From contig NZ_JADKYW010000005.1 of assembly GCF_015355785.1 (NCBI RefSeq), positions 62,001-126,000 on the forward strand: a stretch of DNA of 64,000 nucleotides. Reading direction: 5' to 3'. Below, piece after piece: positions 24,623 to 35,511 of this stretch. A program made the translations under genes and the position numbers. The notes beneath the pieces are model-generated. The model did no database searches and had not been told where the DNA came from. It saw only the letters and a program-made list of their open reading frames with translations. This stretch comes from Arthrobacter gandavensis (GTDB lineage: Bacteria; Actinomycetota; Actinomycetes; Actinomycetales; Micrococcaceae). Every line of letters begins with the position of its first letter. The stretch's first letter is position 1.

Positions 24623-25888
24623 TCAGCTGCGGCGGCGCAGCACGTTGGCGCCAAGACCGCGCAAGGACTCCATGAACCGCTCGTAGCCGCGGTCAATGTG
24701 GTCCACTCCCCGCACTTCGGTGGTCCCCTCCGCGGCGAGCCCGGCTATGACCAGTGCCGCACCGGCCCGGATGTCATTCGCCTCCACCGGCGCACCGGAA
24801 AGCCGGGACACTCCCTGGATCAGGGCATGGTGGCCGTCCAGGCGCACTACGGCACCCAGCCGGGCGAGTTCCGAGGTGAAGCCCCAGCGGGCCTCGAACA
24901 CATTCTCCGTGACCATGCCGGAGCCGGTTGAAACCGCGTTCAGTGCCACCACAAAGGGCTGGAGATCCGTTGGGAAGCCCGGGTACGGAAGGGTGGAGAC
25001 GTTGATCGGTTCCGGGCGGGACGGTCCCTTGACGGTGAAGCCGTCCTGGCGCGTCTCCACCGCACAGCCCGACTGGGCAAGCTTGTCCAGCACCACGGTG
25101 AGGGCCCTCGGATCGGCGTTGCGGACGTCGATGTTGCCGCCGGTAATCGCCGCTGCGAAGGCCCACGTTCCCGCGACGATGCGGTCCGGAACCACGCGGT
25201 GTGTCACCGGCGACAGCTCCTCCACGCCTTCGATCACCAGGGTGTTGGTTCCGATTCCGCTGATCTGTGCGCCCATTGAGCAAAGCATCCGCGCGATGTC
25301 GGTGATCTCGGGTTCGCGGGCCGCATTGTCGATGATGGTGGTGCCGCGGGCCAGGGTCGCGGCCATCATGATGTTCTCCGTGGCCCCCACCGAGGGAAAG
25401 TCGAGGACATGCCGGGCACCAACGAGTCCCTCCGGCACCGAGGCAATCAGGTATCCGTGGTCGATGGAAATGGAGGTGCCCATCGCTTCCAGCCCGGCCC
25501 GGTGCATATCCAGGCCCCGCGAGCCGATCGCGTCTCCCCCGGGCAGGGCAACCTCCGCACGGCGGCACCGGGCTACCAGCGGCCCGAGCACGGAGATCGA
25601 GGCACGCATGGCCCGCACCAGGTCGTAGTCCGCCTGGTGTCCGGGAACAGCCGGAACGTCGATGCGCACCTCGGCGGCGTCGGCGTCGTAATCCACCGTG
25701 CAGCCCAGGCGGCGCAGCAGCTCAGACATAATCCAGACGTCCTGGATGTTGGGCACGTTGGTGATGATGGAACGTCCCTGCGCCAGCAGTGTGGCTGCCA
25801 TGAGTTTGAGGACCGAGTTCTTGGCCCCCGGGACGGTCACCGAGCCGTTGAGCGTGGAGGGGCCGGTGACAACAATGACGTCTTCCAT
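24623..25888 (-). CDS. murA: UDP-N-acetylglucosamine 1-carboxyvinyltransferase (Asp-type MurA)
   Basis: First committed enzyme of peptidoglycan synthesis: it transfers enolpyruvate from PEP to UDP-GlcNAc in the cytoplasm. The 421-residue protein has the PGAKNSVLK opening with K23-N24. The catalytic loop reads LPGGDAIGSRGLDMH. Position 119, Cys in most bacteria and the site alkylated by fosfomycin, is Asp, as in mycobacteria. The enzyme is therefore expected to be insensitive to fosfomycin. A TAGTAT lies 6 nt before the ATG and GGAGG falls in the same gap, so leader use is ambiguous. It is in its conserved place downstream of the atp operon and DUF2550. Confidence 0.96.
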   Translation of the reverse strand: MEDVIVVTGPSTLNGSVTVPGAKNSVLKLMAATLLAQGRSIITNVPNIQDVWIMSELLRRLGCTVDYDADAAEVRIDVPAVPGHQADYDLVRAMRASISVLGPLVARCRRAEVALPGGDAIGSRGLDMHRAGLEAMGTSISIDHGYLIASVPEGLVGARHVLDFPSVGATENIMMAATLARGTTIIDNAAREPEITDIARMLCSMGAQISGIGTNTLVIEGVEELSPVTHRVVPDRIVAGTWAFAAAITGGNIDVRNADPRALTVVLDKLAQSGCAVETRQDGFTVKGPSRPEPINVSTLPYPGFPTDLQPFVVALNAVSTGSGMVTENVFEARWGFTSELARLGAVVRLDGHHALIQGVSRLSGAPVEANDIRAGAALVIAGLAAEGTTEVRGVDHIDRGYERFMESLRGLGANVLRRRS

Positions 25889-25894
25889 GCCTCC

Positions 25895-25900
25895 ATACTA
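25895..25900 (-). promoter_or_regulatory. Putative -10 element of murA
   Basis: TAGTAT on the minus strand followed by GGAGGC and the ATG. If transcription starts at the ATG, the GGAGG would not be transcribed. Confidence 0.4.
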
Positions 25901-25936
25901 GGTGGCGCCGGTCCCTGCCGCCTTCCGGAGGCTGGA

Positions 25937-25978
25937 TACGGCAAAGGCGCAGGGAAGATTCCCTGCGCCTATGCCGTA
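25937..25978 (-). terminator. Hairpin at the end of the atp-DUF2550 operon
   Basis: The 20-nt arms 25937-25956 and 25959-25978 pair at 19 of 20 positions (one A-A mismatch) with a 2-nt gap. It is 15 nt past the DUF2550 stop on the minus strand and before murA. No T tract. Confidence 0.55.
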
Positions 25979-25993
25979 CTTAGTCCCCCGGCC

Positions 25994-26422
25994 CTACCGC
26001 CAGGTGCCGATGCCTATCACCGGTCCGGCTTCCAGCCAGGAAGACAGCCCCGTGTAGACGTCGTATTTCATTGCCACGAGCAGCTCGCGCCCCTCGTACT
26101 CGAGGGTTACTACCAGGGCTCCCGGCTGGATACGGGCGCGCTCAGCCTCGGTTGGCTGGCGCCACCCCTTCATCTCCAGCGAACTCCGCAGGAACCTGTA
26201 CGGCGGGCGCGGGCTGAGAGAGAACAGTCGGAGCCATTCAAGATGGGTGTCCGTATAACGGCAAACCCCCATCCGCCACCCGCCGGGCGGGAAGCAGATG
26301 GAGGCGTCAAAGGTACCCAGGGTGCGCCGCAGCTGTGTGCGGCGCACCCAGAAAAGCGCCGTTGCAAGTACCAGCAGCCCGAAGAAGGCCGCCAGCGCAA
26401 TGAACACGTAGGTACTGTCCAT
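25994..26422 (-). CDS. DUF2550 family membrane protein
   Basis: A 142-residue protein with one N-terminal membrane segment (VFIALAAFFGLLVLATALFWV) and a cytoplasmic domain containing RRTLGTFDASICF, GWRMGVCRYT and LEWLRLFSLSPRP. DUF2550 is found immediately after atpC across actinobacteria, as here with a gap of only 9 nt, so it is part of the ATP synthase transcript. No function is known; association with the membrane near ATP synthase is suggested only by the location. Confidence 0.87.
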   Translation of the reverse strand: MDSTYVFIALAAFFGLLVLATALFWVRRTQLRRTLGTFDASICFPPGGWRMGVCRYTDTHLEWLRLFSLSPRPPYRFLRSSLEMKGWRQPTEAERARIQPGALVVTLEYEGRELLVAMKYDVYTGLSSWLEAGPVIGIGTWR

Positions 26423-26431
26423 TGGGAAGGG

Positions 26432-26725
26432 TCAGCGGGTCCCAGCGTTGGCTGCGTCGTTCAGCTGGGCATTGTCCGCGACGATGACCACGCGGTTGGA
26501 GTCGACGGAGAAGAACCCGCCGTCTACACCAACGGTGATACGGCTGCCGGACACCGGTTCGATGGCCAGCTCGCCCTCGGCCAGGATCGCCAGCACCGGC
26601 GCGTGGCCGGGAAGGATCCCGATTTCACCGTCGGCAGTGCGTGCCTTGACCAGCTTTGCCGGACCGGACCACACGAAGTGGTCGGCCGCGACAATCTCGA
26701 CTTCGAGTTCAGCAGTGTCAGCCAT
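26432..26725 (-). CDS. atpC: ATP synthase F1 subunit epsilon
   Basis: A 97-residue epsilon subunit of the central stalk, linking gamma to the c-ring and moderating hydrolysis. The beta-sandwich domain is visible (LEVEIVAADHFVWSG...GEIGILPGHAPVLAIL). The protein is short: the C-terminal helical hairpin of E. coli epsilon is reduced to about 15 residues, as in other actinobacteria. The ATG is 5 nt after the atpD stop with GGGAAG upstream; a longer in-frame start inside atpD is not used. Confidence 0.93.
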   Translation of the reverse strand: MADTAELEVEIVAADHFVWSGPAKLVKARTADGEIGILPGHAPVLAILAEGELAIEPVSGSRITVGVDGGFFSVDSNRVVIVADNAQLNDAANAGTR

Positions 26726-26730
26726 GGGGC

Positions 26731-28212
<1,482 letters not shown>

Positions 28213-28263
28213 TTAGATGGCGTGTGGACTAAGTATTTTCTGGTGGATCTCTGCGAAGGCGGG

Positions 28264-29157
28264 CTAGGAAGCGCTGAGCGCGTCCGCACCTGCCACGATC
28301 TCGGAGAGTTCCTGGGTGATTTCAGCCTGACGGGCGTTATTGCGAAGTCGCGTGTACTTCTTAATAAGTTCGGAGGCGTTGTCCCCTGCGGACTTCATGG
28401 CGCGCTGGCGGGCTGCGAGCTCGGAAGCGGCGGCCTGGAGCATTGCTGCGAAGATGCGCGACTCGATGTAGCGCGGCAGCAGTGCGTCAAGGACCTGTTC
28501 CGGCTCGGGCTCGTACTCGTAGAGGGGCAGGATGTCCGATTCGGACGGTGCTTCCTCTTCGACTACTTCCAGCGGCAGCAGGCGGATTACCGCAGGTTCC
28601 TGGACAACCATGGACTTGAAGCGCGTGAACACGATGTGGATTTCGTCCACGCCGCCGTCTTCGTAGGCCGTATTGAAGTCATCGAGGAGTGTCTTGCCGA
28701 TTTCACGGGCGGTCTCGAACTCGGGCGCATCCGTACCGCCGGTCCACACGCGTTCATAAGCGCGGTCGCGGAAGTCGTAGTACGCCTGGGCCTTGCGTCC
28801 CACCAGGTACGTCTTTACCTCTTTGCCCTCTTCACGGAGCAATTCGTTAAGCGATTCGCTCTGCTTCAGGACGCCGGCGGAGTAAGATCCGGCAAGACCG
28901 CGGTCGGAAGTCATGATCACTACTGCGGCCCGGCGGATCTGCTCCGGCTCGGTAGTCAGCGGGTGATCGATTTCCGACTGGGACGCCACAGCAGAAACGG
29001 CACGGGTGATCGCATTGGAATAAGGCAGCGCCGCGGCAACGCGGGTGCGGGCCTTTCCAATGCGAGAGGCAGCAATCAGCTCCATCGCCTTGAAGATCTT
29101 CTGCATCGACGTAGTCGAGGCGATCTTCTGGCGGTAGACCCGAATTTGGGCTCCCAT
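28264..29157 (-). CDS. atpG: ATP synthase F1 subunit gamma
   Basis: The 297-residue rotor shaft of F1. The N-terminal coiled-coil strand ([21 protein letters not shown]) and the C-terminal one ([29 protein letters not shown]) frame a Rossmann-like domain with [21 protein letters not shown] lies 5 nt before the ATG. An Asp/Glu-rich insert near residues 200-222 ([13 protein letters not shown]) is typical of actinobacteria. Confidence 0.96.
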   Translation of the reverse strand: MGAQIRVYRQKIASTTSMQKIFKAMELIAASRIGKARTRVAAALPYSNAITRAVSAVASQSEIDHPLTTEPEQIRRAAVVIMTSDRGLAGSYSAGVLKQSESLNELLREEGKEVKTYLVGRKAQAYYDFRDRAYERVWTGGTDAPEFETAREIGKTLLDDFNTAYEDGGVDEIHIVFTRFKSMVVQEPAVIRLLPLEVVEEEAPSESDILPLYEYEPEPEQVLDALLPRYIESRIFAAMLQAAASELAARQRAMKSAGDNASELIKKYTRLRNNARQAEITQELSEIVAGADALSAS

Positions 29158-29250
29158 ACTTTTCCTTTCGGTTCCTAGTTGAGACTAGGGGCTAAGGCAA
29201 TGGCCAGGGGTTCCGCGGCCGGCTCTCACCGGCCGCGGAACTCGAAGCCG

Positions 29251-30888
29251 CTAGCGCTTCTGCTTGACGATCTTTTCCTGGTCGACTGCGTCCTCGTCCA
29301 GAGCCGAAGCCTCTTCGTGGCCGGCGGCAACCATGCGGTTGTCGCCTTCGCCGAAGAAGCCCTGCTTGAAGTCGGTGATGAGCGTCTTGAGTTCGTCCAC
29401 CGTTGAGTCTTCGAGCTTGTTGGTCTCGGCCAGAACCGTCATGACCTTCGAAGAGTGGCGGACGTGGTCAAGGAACTCGGATTCGAAGCGGCGTACATCT
29501 TCCACCGGAACGTCATCGAGGAAGCCGTTGGTGCCGGCCCAGATGGAGACAACCTGGTCTTCAACGGGGAACGGAGCGTACTGGCCCTGCTTGAGCAGTT
29601 CCATCAGGCGTGCACCGCGGGTCAGCTGCTGGCGGGAAGCCGCATCCAGGTCCGAGGCAAACATGGCGAATGCCTGCATGTCGCGGTACTGGGCGAGTTC
29701 CAGCTTCAACGTACCGGAGACCTTCTTCATCGCCTTCTGCTGTGCAGCACCGCCAACGCGGGAGACGGAGATACCAACATCCACGGCGGGGCGCTGGTTG
29801 GCGTTGAAGAGGTCCGACTGCAGGAAGATCTGGCCGTCGGTGATGGAGATGACGTTGGTCGGAATGTAGGCCGATACGTCGTTTGCCTTGGTTTCGATGA
29901 TCGGCAAGCCGGTCATCGAGCCTGCGCCGAGCTCGTCGGAGAGCTTTGCGCAGCGCTCCAGCAGGCGGGAGTGCAGGTAGAAGACGTCGCCCGGGTAGGC
30001 TTCGCGTCCCGGCGGGCGGCGCAGCAGCAGCGACACGGCGCGGTAGGCTTCAGCCTGCTTCGAGAGGTCATCAAAGATGATCAGGACGTGCTTGCCGCCG
30101 TACATCCAGTGCTGGCCAATGGCCGAGCCGGCGTACGGTGCCAGGTACTTGAAGCCTGCGGGGTCAGATGCCGGGGAGGCCACAATGGTGGTGTACTCCA
30201 TGGCGCCTGCATCTTCGAGGGTCCGCTTGATCTCGGCGATCGTGGAAGCCTTCTGGCCGATGGCCACGTAGATGCAGCGCACCTGCTTCTCAGCGTCACC
30301 CGAGGCCCAGTTGGCCTTCTGGTTCAGGATGGTGTCGACGGCGATGGCGGTCTTGCCGGTCTTGCGGTCACCAATGATCAGCTGGCGCTGGCCGCGGCCG
30401 ATCGGGATCATCGCGTCGATGGCCTTCAGGCCGGTCTGAAGCGGTTCGTGAACCGACTTGCGCTGGGTAACGCCCGGTGCCTGGAGTTCCAGTGCGCGGC
30501 GTGCCTCAGCCTGAATCGGGCCCATGTCATCCATGGGCTCGCCCAGGGGATCGACGACGCGGCCGAGGAAGGCATCCCCAACGGGGACGGACAGGACTTC
30601 ACCGGTGCGGTGAACTTCCTGGCCTTCTTCAATTCCGCCAAAGTCGCCAAGGACAACGACACCGATTTCACGGGTGTCGAGGTTCTGGGCCAGGCCCAGC
30701 GTGCCGTCCTCAAACCGAAGCAGCTCGTTCGCCATAACGGAGGGCAGGCCCTCCACACGGGCAATGCCGTCGCTGGCGGTGGTTACGCGGCCAACTTCAA
30801 CGCGCTCTGCGTTTCCGGGTTCGTAGGACGCCGCAAATTCATTCAACGCATTACGGACGTCGTCGGCGTTGATGGTCAATTCGGCCAT
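29251..30888 (-). CDS. atpA: ATP synthase F1 subunit alpha
   Basis: The 545-residue non-catalytic alpha subunit. It begins [18 protein letters not shown], and the P-loop is [48 protein letters not shown] and the arginine-finger region [12 protein letters not shown] are intact. The longer frame upstream of 30888 has no family sequence. The C-terminus extends about 25 residues past the usual end, rich in Glu and Lys ([17 protein letters not shown]), as in related genera. It lies 101 nt after atpH. Confidence 0.97.
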   Translation of the reverse strand: MAELTINADDVRNALNEFAASYEPGNAERVEVGRVTTASDGIARVEGLPSVMANELLRFEDGTLGLAQNLDTREIGVVVLGDFGGIEEGQEVHRTGEVLSVPVGDAFLGRVVDPLGEPMDDMGPIQAEARRALELQAPGVTQRKSVHEPLQTGLKAIDAMIPIGRGQRQLIIGDRKTGKTAIAVDTILNQKANWASGDAEKQVRCIYVAIGQKASTIAEIKRTLEDAGAMEYTTIVASPASDPAGFKYLAPYAGSAIGQHWMYGGKHVLIIFDDLSKQAEAYRAVSLLLRRPPGREAYPGDVFYLHSRLLERCAKLSDELGAGSMTGLPIIETKANDVSAYIPTNVISITDGQIFLQSDLFNANQRPAVDVGISVSRVGGAAQQKAMKKVSGTLKLELAQYRDMQAFAMFASDLDAASRQQLTRGARLMELLKQGQYAPFPVEDQVVSIWAGTNGFLDDVPVEDVRRFESEFLDHVRHSSKVMTVLAETNKLEDSTVDELKTLITDFKQGFFGEGDNRMVAAGHEEASALDEDAVDQEKIVKQKR

Positions 30889-30989
30889 CTGCAGTCCCTG
30901 CTCTCCTATGTTGTGATCATCGCTTCGTGCCGATGACCTTCGATTGGTTCTCAAATGTTTCTCATGGCCCGGTAAGCCACAAAGGGTGG

Positions 30990-31804
30990 CTAAACCGCGA
31001 GCTTCCGGCGGAGTTCCGACAAACGGGTCACCACGGTGGAGTCGACGACTTCATCGCCCACCGTAACCCGGATGCCACCGACGATCGAGGGATCAACAGT
31101 TGCGTTGACCTTCAGCTCACGCCCGTACAGGCCGTTCAAAGACGCCTGCAGGCGTGACCGCTGCTCATCGGTGAGTGGCCGGCTGGTACGCACTTCGGCG
31201 ATCCACCGCTGCTGCCGTCCGGCAACCAGTTCAAGGAACCGGGTGACCAGGGCGGTCGGGCGGAGTCCACGCGGAGCGGTGACAGCCTGACGGATCAGTA
31301 CCTTCGCAGCGTCGGAGCTGCCCGGCACCAGTTTCCCTGCCAGCTCGGCCCGTGCCTGCAGGCTGGCCTGCGGGTTGGACAGTGCTCGCTGCACCTCATG
31401 GCTGGCTGCCACGGTCTCGTTGAAACGGAAGAGGTCGCCCTCAAGTTCCTCAAGGCCGGCAGCGCCGGGGCCCTTGTTTTCCGCGACCGCGGAGACAACA
31501 GTTGCAGCCAGGGTTTCCAGAGCATCACCGAGGTCGCGCGGTGTGCGCCACCGGGATTCAACCAAAGAAGCAACAATCTGCTCGGCGTCGGCCGAAACCT
31601 TGCCGCCAACCAGTTTGGAGACCAGGGCTGCCTTCTCATGGCCGTCACGAGCCGGATCAGTCAGGGCCCGCAGCAGGCCGGTCTGGCCGTCCAGGAGGCC
31701 CAGGATTCCAAAGAGTTCCTCGGCAAGGCCGAGGGTCGCGTTGGGAAGGCGTGCTTCCAACTGACCCTGGGCCGCTGCCAGTGACTCGCTCGATATACCT
31801 GCCA

Positions 31805-31805
<1 letters not shown>
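30990..31805 (-). CDS. atpH: ATP synthase F1 subunit delta
   Basis: The 271-residue peripheral-stalk subunit that joins b to alpha. The conserved C-terminal stretch is [19 protein letters not shown]...[23 protein letters not shown]. At 271 residues it is about 90 longer than the E. coli protein because of an extended N-terminal helical region, usual in actinobacteria. Its ATG overlaps the atpF stop (TAATG). Confidence 0.94.
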
Positions 31806-32359
<554 letters not shown>

Positions 32360-32401
32360 TCATCCGTCCTATCTACTTGGTGTGGGAAATACGCGCTGAC
32401 G

Positions 32402-32617
32402 TTAGAGGACGAACGCGAAAACCAGACCAAGGATGGCGAGGGCTTCGGTCAGGGCCAGGCCCAGGAAGGCGATCGGCTGCAGCACGCGCTGTGCTTCCGG
32501 CTGGCGGGCAACACCGTTGATGTAAGCGGCGAAGACGAGGCCGACGCCGATTGCACCGCCGATTGCGGAGAGACCGTAGCCGACGAGGTTGATGTTGCCT
32601 TGGATATCACCAGTCAT
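32402..32617 (-). CDS. atpE: ATP synthase Fo subunit c
   Basis: The 71-residue proteolipid ring subunit. Two hydrophobic helices are joined by the polar loop VARQPEAQ. The ion-carrying carboxylate is E58 in ALTEALAIL, in a context expected for H+ rather than Na+ coupling. This is the subunit hit by diarylquinolines in mycobacteria. The first helix is the Gly-rich [18 protein letters not shown]. Confidence 0.96.
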   Translation of the reverse strand: MTGDIQGNINLVGYGLSAIGGAIGVGLVFAAYINGVARQPEAQRVLQPIAFLGLALTEALAILGLVFAFVL

Positions 32618-32688
32618 TGTGGTTCGTTCCTTTCAAGATGCCCGGAGGCAGGTTGTTTGGTTCAGGGGGTTCCCCCGAAGGGGAGGTT

Positions 32689-33495
32689 TTAGTGCTCCGC
32701 GGCTGCTACTGAGCCTTGGATATAGATCGCAGTCAGCAGGGTGAACACGTACGCCTGCAGGCACTGGATCAAAACTTCGAACAAGAACATTCCCACGCCG
32801 CCAACCAGGGTGAGCGCACCGAGCGGCTTCAGCAGGCCCTCGGCCTCCAGCAGCAGGAATTCGGTGCCCGAAGCGGCAAGCATGATGATCAGGTGGCCTG
32901 AGAGCATCGTGGCGAAGAGTCGGAGGCTGTGGGTGATCGGGCGGACCAGGAAGGTCGAGATGATTTCGATCAGGACCACCAGCGGCAGGATAAACACCGG
33001 AACACCGGAAGGAACGGTGGCGTACTTGAAGTACTTGATGCCGTGCTTCTTGATGCCCAGGATGATCCAGGTGAAGTACACGATGGCGGCCAGCGCGTAC
33101 GCGGTGCCCACGTGGGAAGTGGTCGGCAGCTGCGCGAGCGGGATGCTGCCCCAGAGGTTGTTCAGCAGGATGAAGAAGAACAGCGAGAACAGCAGCGGAA
33201 CGAAGGGACGGAAGTCCCTTTCACCGATGATGTCGCGGCCGATCGAGTTGCGGACCAGGTTGTAGCTGAATTCGCCCAGGAACTGCAGCCGGCCCGGAAC
33301 AAGCTGCCGCTTCCGTGCGGCAGCGATAAAGAACCAGCTGATCAGGGCGACGGACAGCAGGATAAGCAGCATCTGCTTTCCAAAGCCCTCGCCGTACTCG
33401 GCACCCCACGGGAGGATCTCAGGGAGGTGCATTTCATCGAGGGTTGGTGCAACAAACCCCTCTTCATTGGCGGCGGGAAGCGCAAGCGCGATCAA
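32689..33495 (-). CDS. atpB: ATP synthase Fo subunit a
   Basis: The 268-residue stator subunit that forms the proton half-channels. Five or six membrane segments are visible. The essential Arg is in the segment ITHSLRLFATMLSGHL, and the last helix contains LIQCLQAYVFTLLTAIYI. The N-terminus carries a periplasmic stretch GFVAPTLDEMHLPEI. It precedes atpE by 71 nt and follows the AtpZ-like gene by 94 nt. Confidence 0.96.
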   Translation of the reverse strand: MIALALPAANEEGFVAPTLDEMHLPEILPWGAEYGEGFGKQMLLILLSVALISWFFIAAARKRQLVPGRLQFLGEFSYNLVRNSIGRDIIGERDFRPFVPLLFSLFFFILLNNLWGSIPLAQLPTTSHVGTAYALAAIVYFTWIILGIKKHGIKYFKYATVPSGVPVFILPLVVLIEIISTFLVRPITHSLRLFATMLSGHLIIMLAASGTEFLLLEAEGLLKPLGALTLVGGVGMFLFEVLIQCLQAYVFTLLTAIYIQGSVAAAEH

Positions 33496-33589
33496 CGCGT
33501 TTCCTCTCTGCTTTGTCCATCGTTGGGCATTTCATTGGCGGGGGCATGTGGCATGCATCCGTTTACTAAGTTGTGTGACATTGCTTCGT

Positions 33590-33865
33590 CTAAACCTCAT
33601 CCGGCCGTTCTCCACCCGTGGGTGGTTTTGGCTTAGTGGAAGTGAGCCCGTGAGCGGCGGCGACATAAAAACCGCTCAGCCCGCCCAGGGCAATACCTGC
33701 AAAAAGAATCCAGCGGGTCCCCAGAAGACTGTCCAGCCCCCACCCTATCAAACCAAGGGCAATGATTCCGGACAGGACATATTGGAGGATTGCGCGGCGC
33801 TTGCTGAGCGGTGCTTCGAACGCCGCAGGGACCTGCCCGGGCTCATTCTTCTTTGACTTGGCCAC
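33590..33865 (-). CDS. Small AtpZ/AtpI-like membrane protein
   Basis: A 91-residue protein with two membrane segments (AILQYVLSGIIALGLIGWGL and WILFAGIALGGLSGFYVAA) between charged ends. The G-W-x-L-D between the helices resembles AtpZ-type assembly or Mg-transport accessory proteins encoded at the head of atp operons. It starts at GTG, one base past the stop of the upstream gene, with GAGGAG at the right distance. A role in c-ring assembly is inferred from family and place. Confidence 0.8.
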   Translation of the reverse strand: MAKSKKNEPGQVPAAFEAPLSKRRAILQYVLSGIIALGLIGWGLDSLLGTRWILFAGIALGGLSGFYVAAAHGLTSTKPKPPTGGERPDEV

Positions 33866-33866
33866 G

Positions 33867-34346
33867 TCAGTCTCCTCTCGGTGAATTATCGGCGTTCAGG
33901 GGAACCTCGGAGAATATAAGCTGCCTGGTGCGCGAAAAGGCACGGATTTCAGCAGTCTGCCAGATGACGACTGTGCCAAGGGCAGCAAAGGCAAACCATG
34001 GCCGGTCAAGCCAGGCGGGGACTCCCACCATCCACAACACGACTGCGAAGCCGACGACCTTGACGGCATAAGTCACGGCGAACATTCCTATGGCACCTGA
34101 GGGGTTCTTCCGTCCTACCACGTGCCCTACCAGAAGGCTGATACCGAAGAATATCGCGATCAGGCCCCAGCCAGCTGCGACGCTGGCTGCTCCGGCCACA
34201 CCGGGACCCAGGAGCGCCGCCGAGGCAGCAGCTGCAGCTGGAATCGCGGTCCACACGAGGGACGTCCACAGGATGCGGAGCCAGGGTGCGTCCGTGGGCC
34301 CGGAAGCACTGATCCGCGTAGCGCGTGCGCCGTCGGCTTGGCTCAT
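33867..34346 (-). CDS. atpI: ATP synthase protein I-like membrane protein
   Basis: A 159-residue protein with four hydrophobic segments starting with LWTSLVWTAIPAAAAASAAL and ending with PWFAFAALGTVVIWQTAEIRAF. Position as first gene of the atp operon and overall topology fit AtpI, the c-ring assembly factor, matching mycobacterial Rv1303. The start at MSQADGARATR is preferred; the frame stays open upstream for 210 nt without family sequence. A promoter-like pair lies 87-116 nt upstream. Confidence 0.8.
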   Translation of the reverse strand: MSQADGARATRISASGPTDAPWLRILWTSLVWTAIPAAAAASAALLGPGVAGAASVAAGWGLIAIFFGISLLVGHVVGRKNPSGAIGMFAVTYAVKVVGFAVVLWMVGVPAWLDRPWFAFAALGTVVIWQTAEIRAFSRTRQLIFSEVPLNADNSPRGD

Positions 34347-34432
34347 GGCTGCAGGATCATCCTTGTGCTGTGGGGGTAAGCGGCTGTGGAAAAAGCAAGT
34401 GCGGACGCAGCTTTGTACGTCGCGACGCTTGA

Positions 34433-34462
34433 ATTCTACAGTACATAGAACAGCACTGTGAC
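34433..34462 (-). promoter_or_regulatory. Putative promoter of the atp operon
   Basis: On the minus strand a -35-like GTCACA (34457-34462) and a -10 TAGAAT (34433-34438) with an 18-nt spacer lie upstream of the AtpI-like gene. The leader would be about 80 nt. Confidence 0.35.
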
Positions 34463-34506
34463 ATTCGTGCCGGCGGCAGGAGCGCCATGGACTCCCCGGC
34501 AAGGCA

Positions 34507-35511
34507 TCAGTTGCGCGCCCGAAGCCGCAAACGGGCGGCGATCCGCGGTGAGGCAAGGTACAACGCCGCCACTGCCGCTACGCACAAAGTTCCCGCCGCC
34601 GTGGCTCCCCATCCTGAGCCTCCCGTCACAAGGCCGGTGCCGCCAACCAGCAGCGAGGCAACGGTGACCACGGAAGCTGACTGCAGATGGGAGAGACCGG
34701 CGTCCGTCAGCCGCTGGTAGACGTGCTGGCGGTGGGCGGCATACCACCGCTCCCCGCGCCAGATCCTGCGCACCAGGGTGGTGAAGGCATCCAGCAGGTA
34801 GATCAGGATGGGGAAGAGCAGGTACTCAATGTAGACGCCGGCAAGGAACGCGGCCACGGCCGTGCCTGCGATCGCTGCGCCCAGCAGGTAGCTGCCGACG
34901 TCGCCCATAAAGACGGATCCGCGGCCCAGGTTCCAAGGCAGGAAAGCTGCGAAGGCCGCCGCAATCACCGACCCGGCGGCCACGAGCCACACCTGGTCCG
35001 AGAGCACACCTGCCATGGCGTAGAGGACACCCACCGCGAGCCCGTGCAGTCCCGAGATGCCGTTGACTCCGTCCATGAAGTTAGCCACGTTGATGTAGCC
35101 GGCAATGACGAGGGTTCCCACCGGGACCCACCAGTAGCTCTGGCCCAGGGCGGCGGCCAGGGCTGTAGTTCCGGCTGCACCGATCGCCAGCTGCAGCCCG
35201 AAGCGGACCGCCACGGAGAGCCCCCGGAAATCTTCCACCCAGCCCAGCAGCGAAGCCGAGGCGATGATGCCGATCAGCAGGAGGACCAGTGACCGGTCAA
35301 CTGCCACATACCCGGTCAGCAGCGCCGTTCCGAGGCCGAGCAATACACCAGCCGCGATGGTGGCCCCCACTCCCCTGATAACGGTTTTGGTGTGGGAAGA
35401 ACGCTCATTGGGTACATCTACGACGCCCAGCCGGCGCAGCAGCGGGATAAATGCGAAGGGCAGCAGCAGGCTCGCCAGGAACGCGGTCGCTGCTGATACG
35501 GCAAGAGCCAT
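34507..35511 (-). CDS. wecA: WecA-like polyprenyl-phosphate sugar-1-phosphate transferase
   Basis: A 334-residue membrane enzyme of the MraY/WecA family, which loads the first sugar phosphate (usually GlcNAc-1-P) on decaprenyl or undecaprenyl phosphate to begin cell-wall polysaccharide. About ten membrane segments are present. The catalytic motifs are VVDVPNERSSH, ANFMDGVNGISG and VFMGDVGSYLLG, with the His-rich loop AAHRQHVYQRL near the end. Its position just before the atp operon matches mycobacterial wecA. It overlaps the CapD-like gene (TGATG), so the two act on one transcript. Confidence 0.88.
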   Translation of the reverse strand: MALAVSAATAFLASLLLPFAFIPLLRRLGVVDVPNERSSHTKTVIRGVGATIAAGVLLGLGTALLTGYVAVDRSLVLLLIGIIASASLLGWVEDFRGLSVAVRFGLQLAIGAAGTTALAAALGQSYWWVPVGTLVIAGYINVANFMDGVNGISGLHGLAVGVLYAMAGVLSDQVWLVAAGSVIAAAFAAFLPWNLGRGSVFMGDVGSYLLGAAIAGTAVAAFLAGVYIEYLLFPILIYLLDAFTTLVRRIWRGERWYAAHRQHVYQRLTDAGLSHLQSASVVTVASLLVGGTGLVTGGSGWGATAAGTLCVAAVAALYLASPRIAARLRLRARN

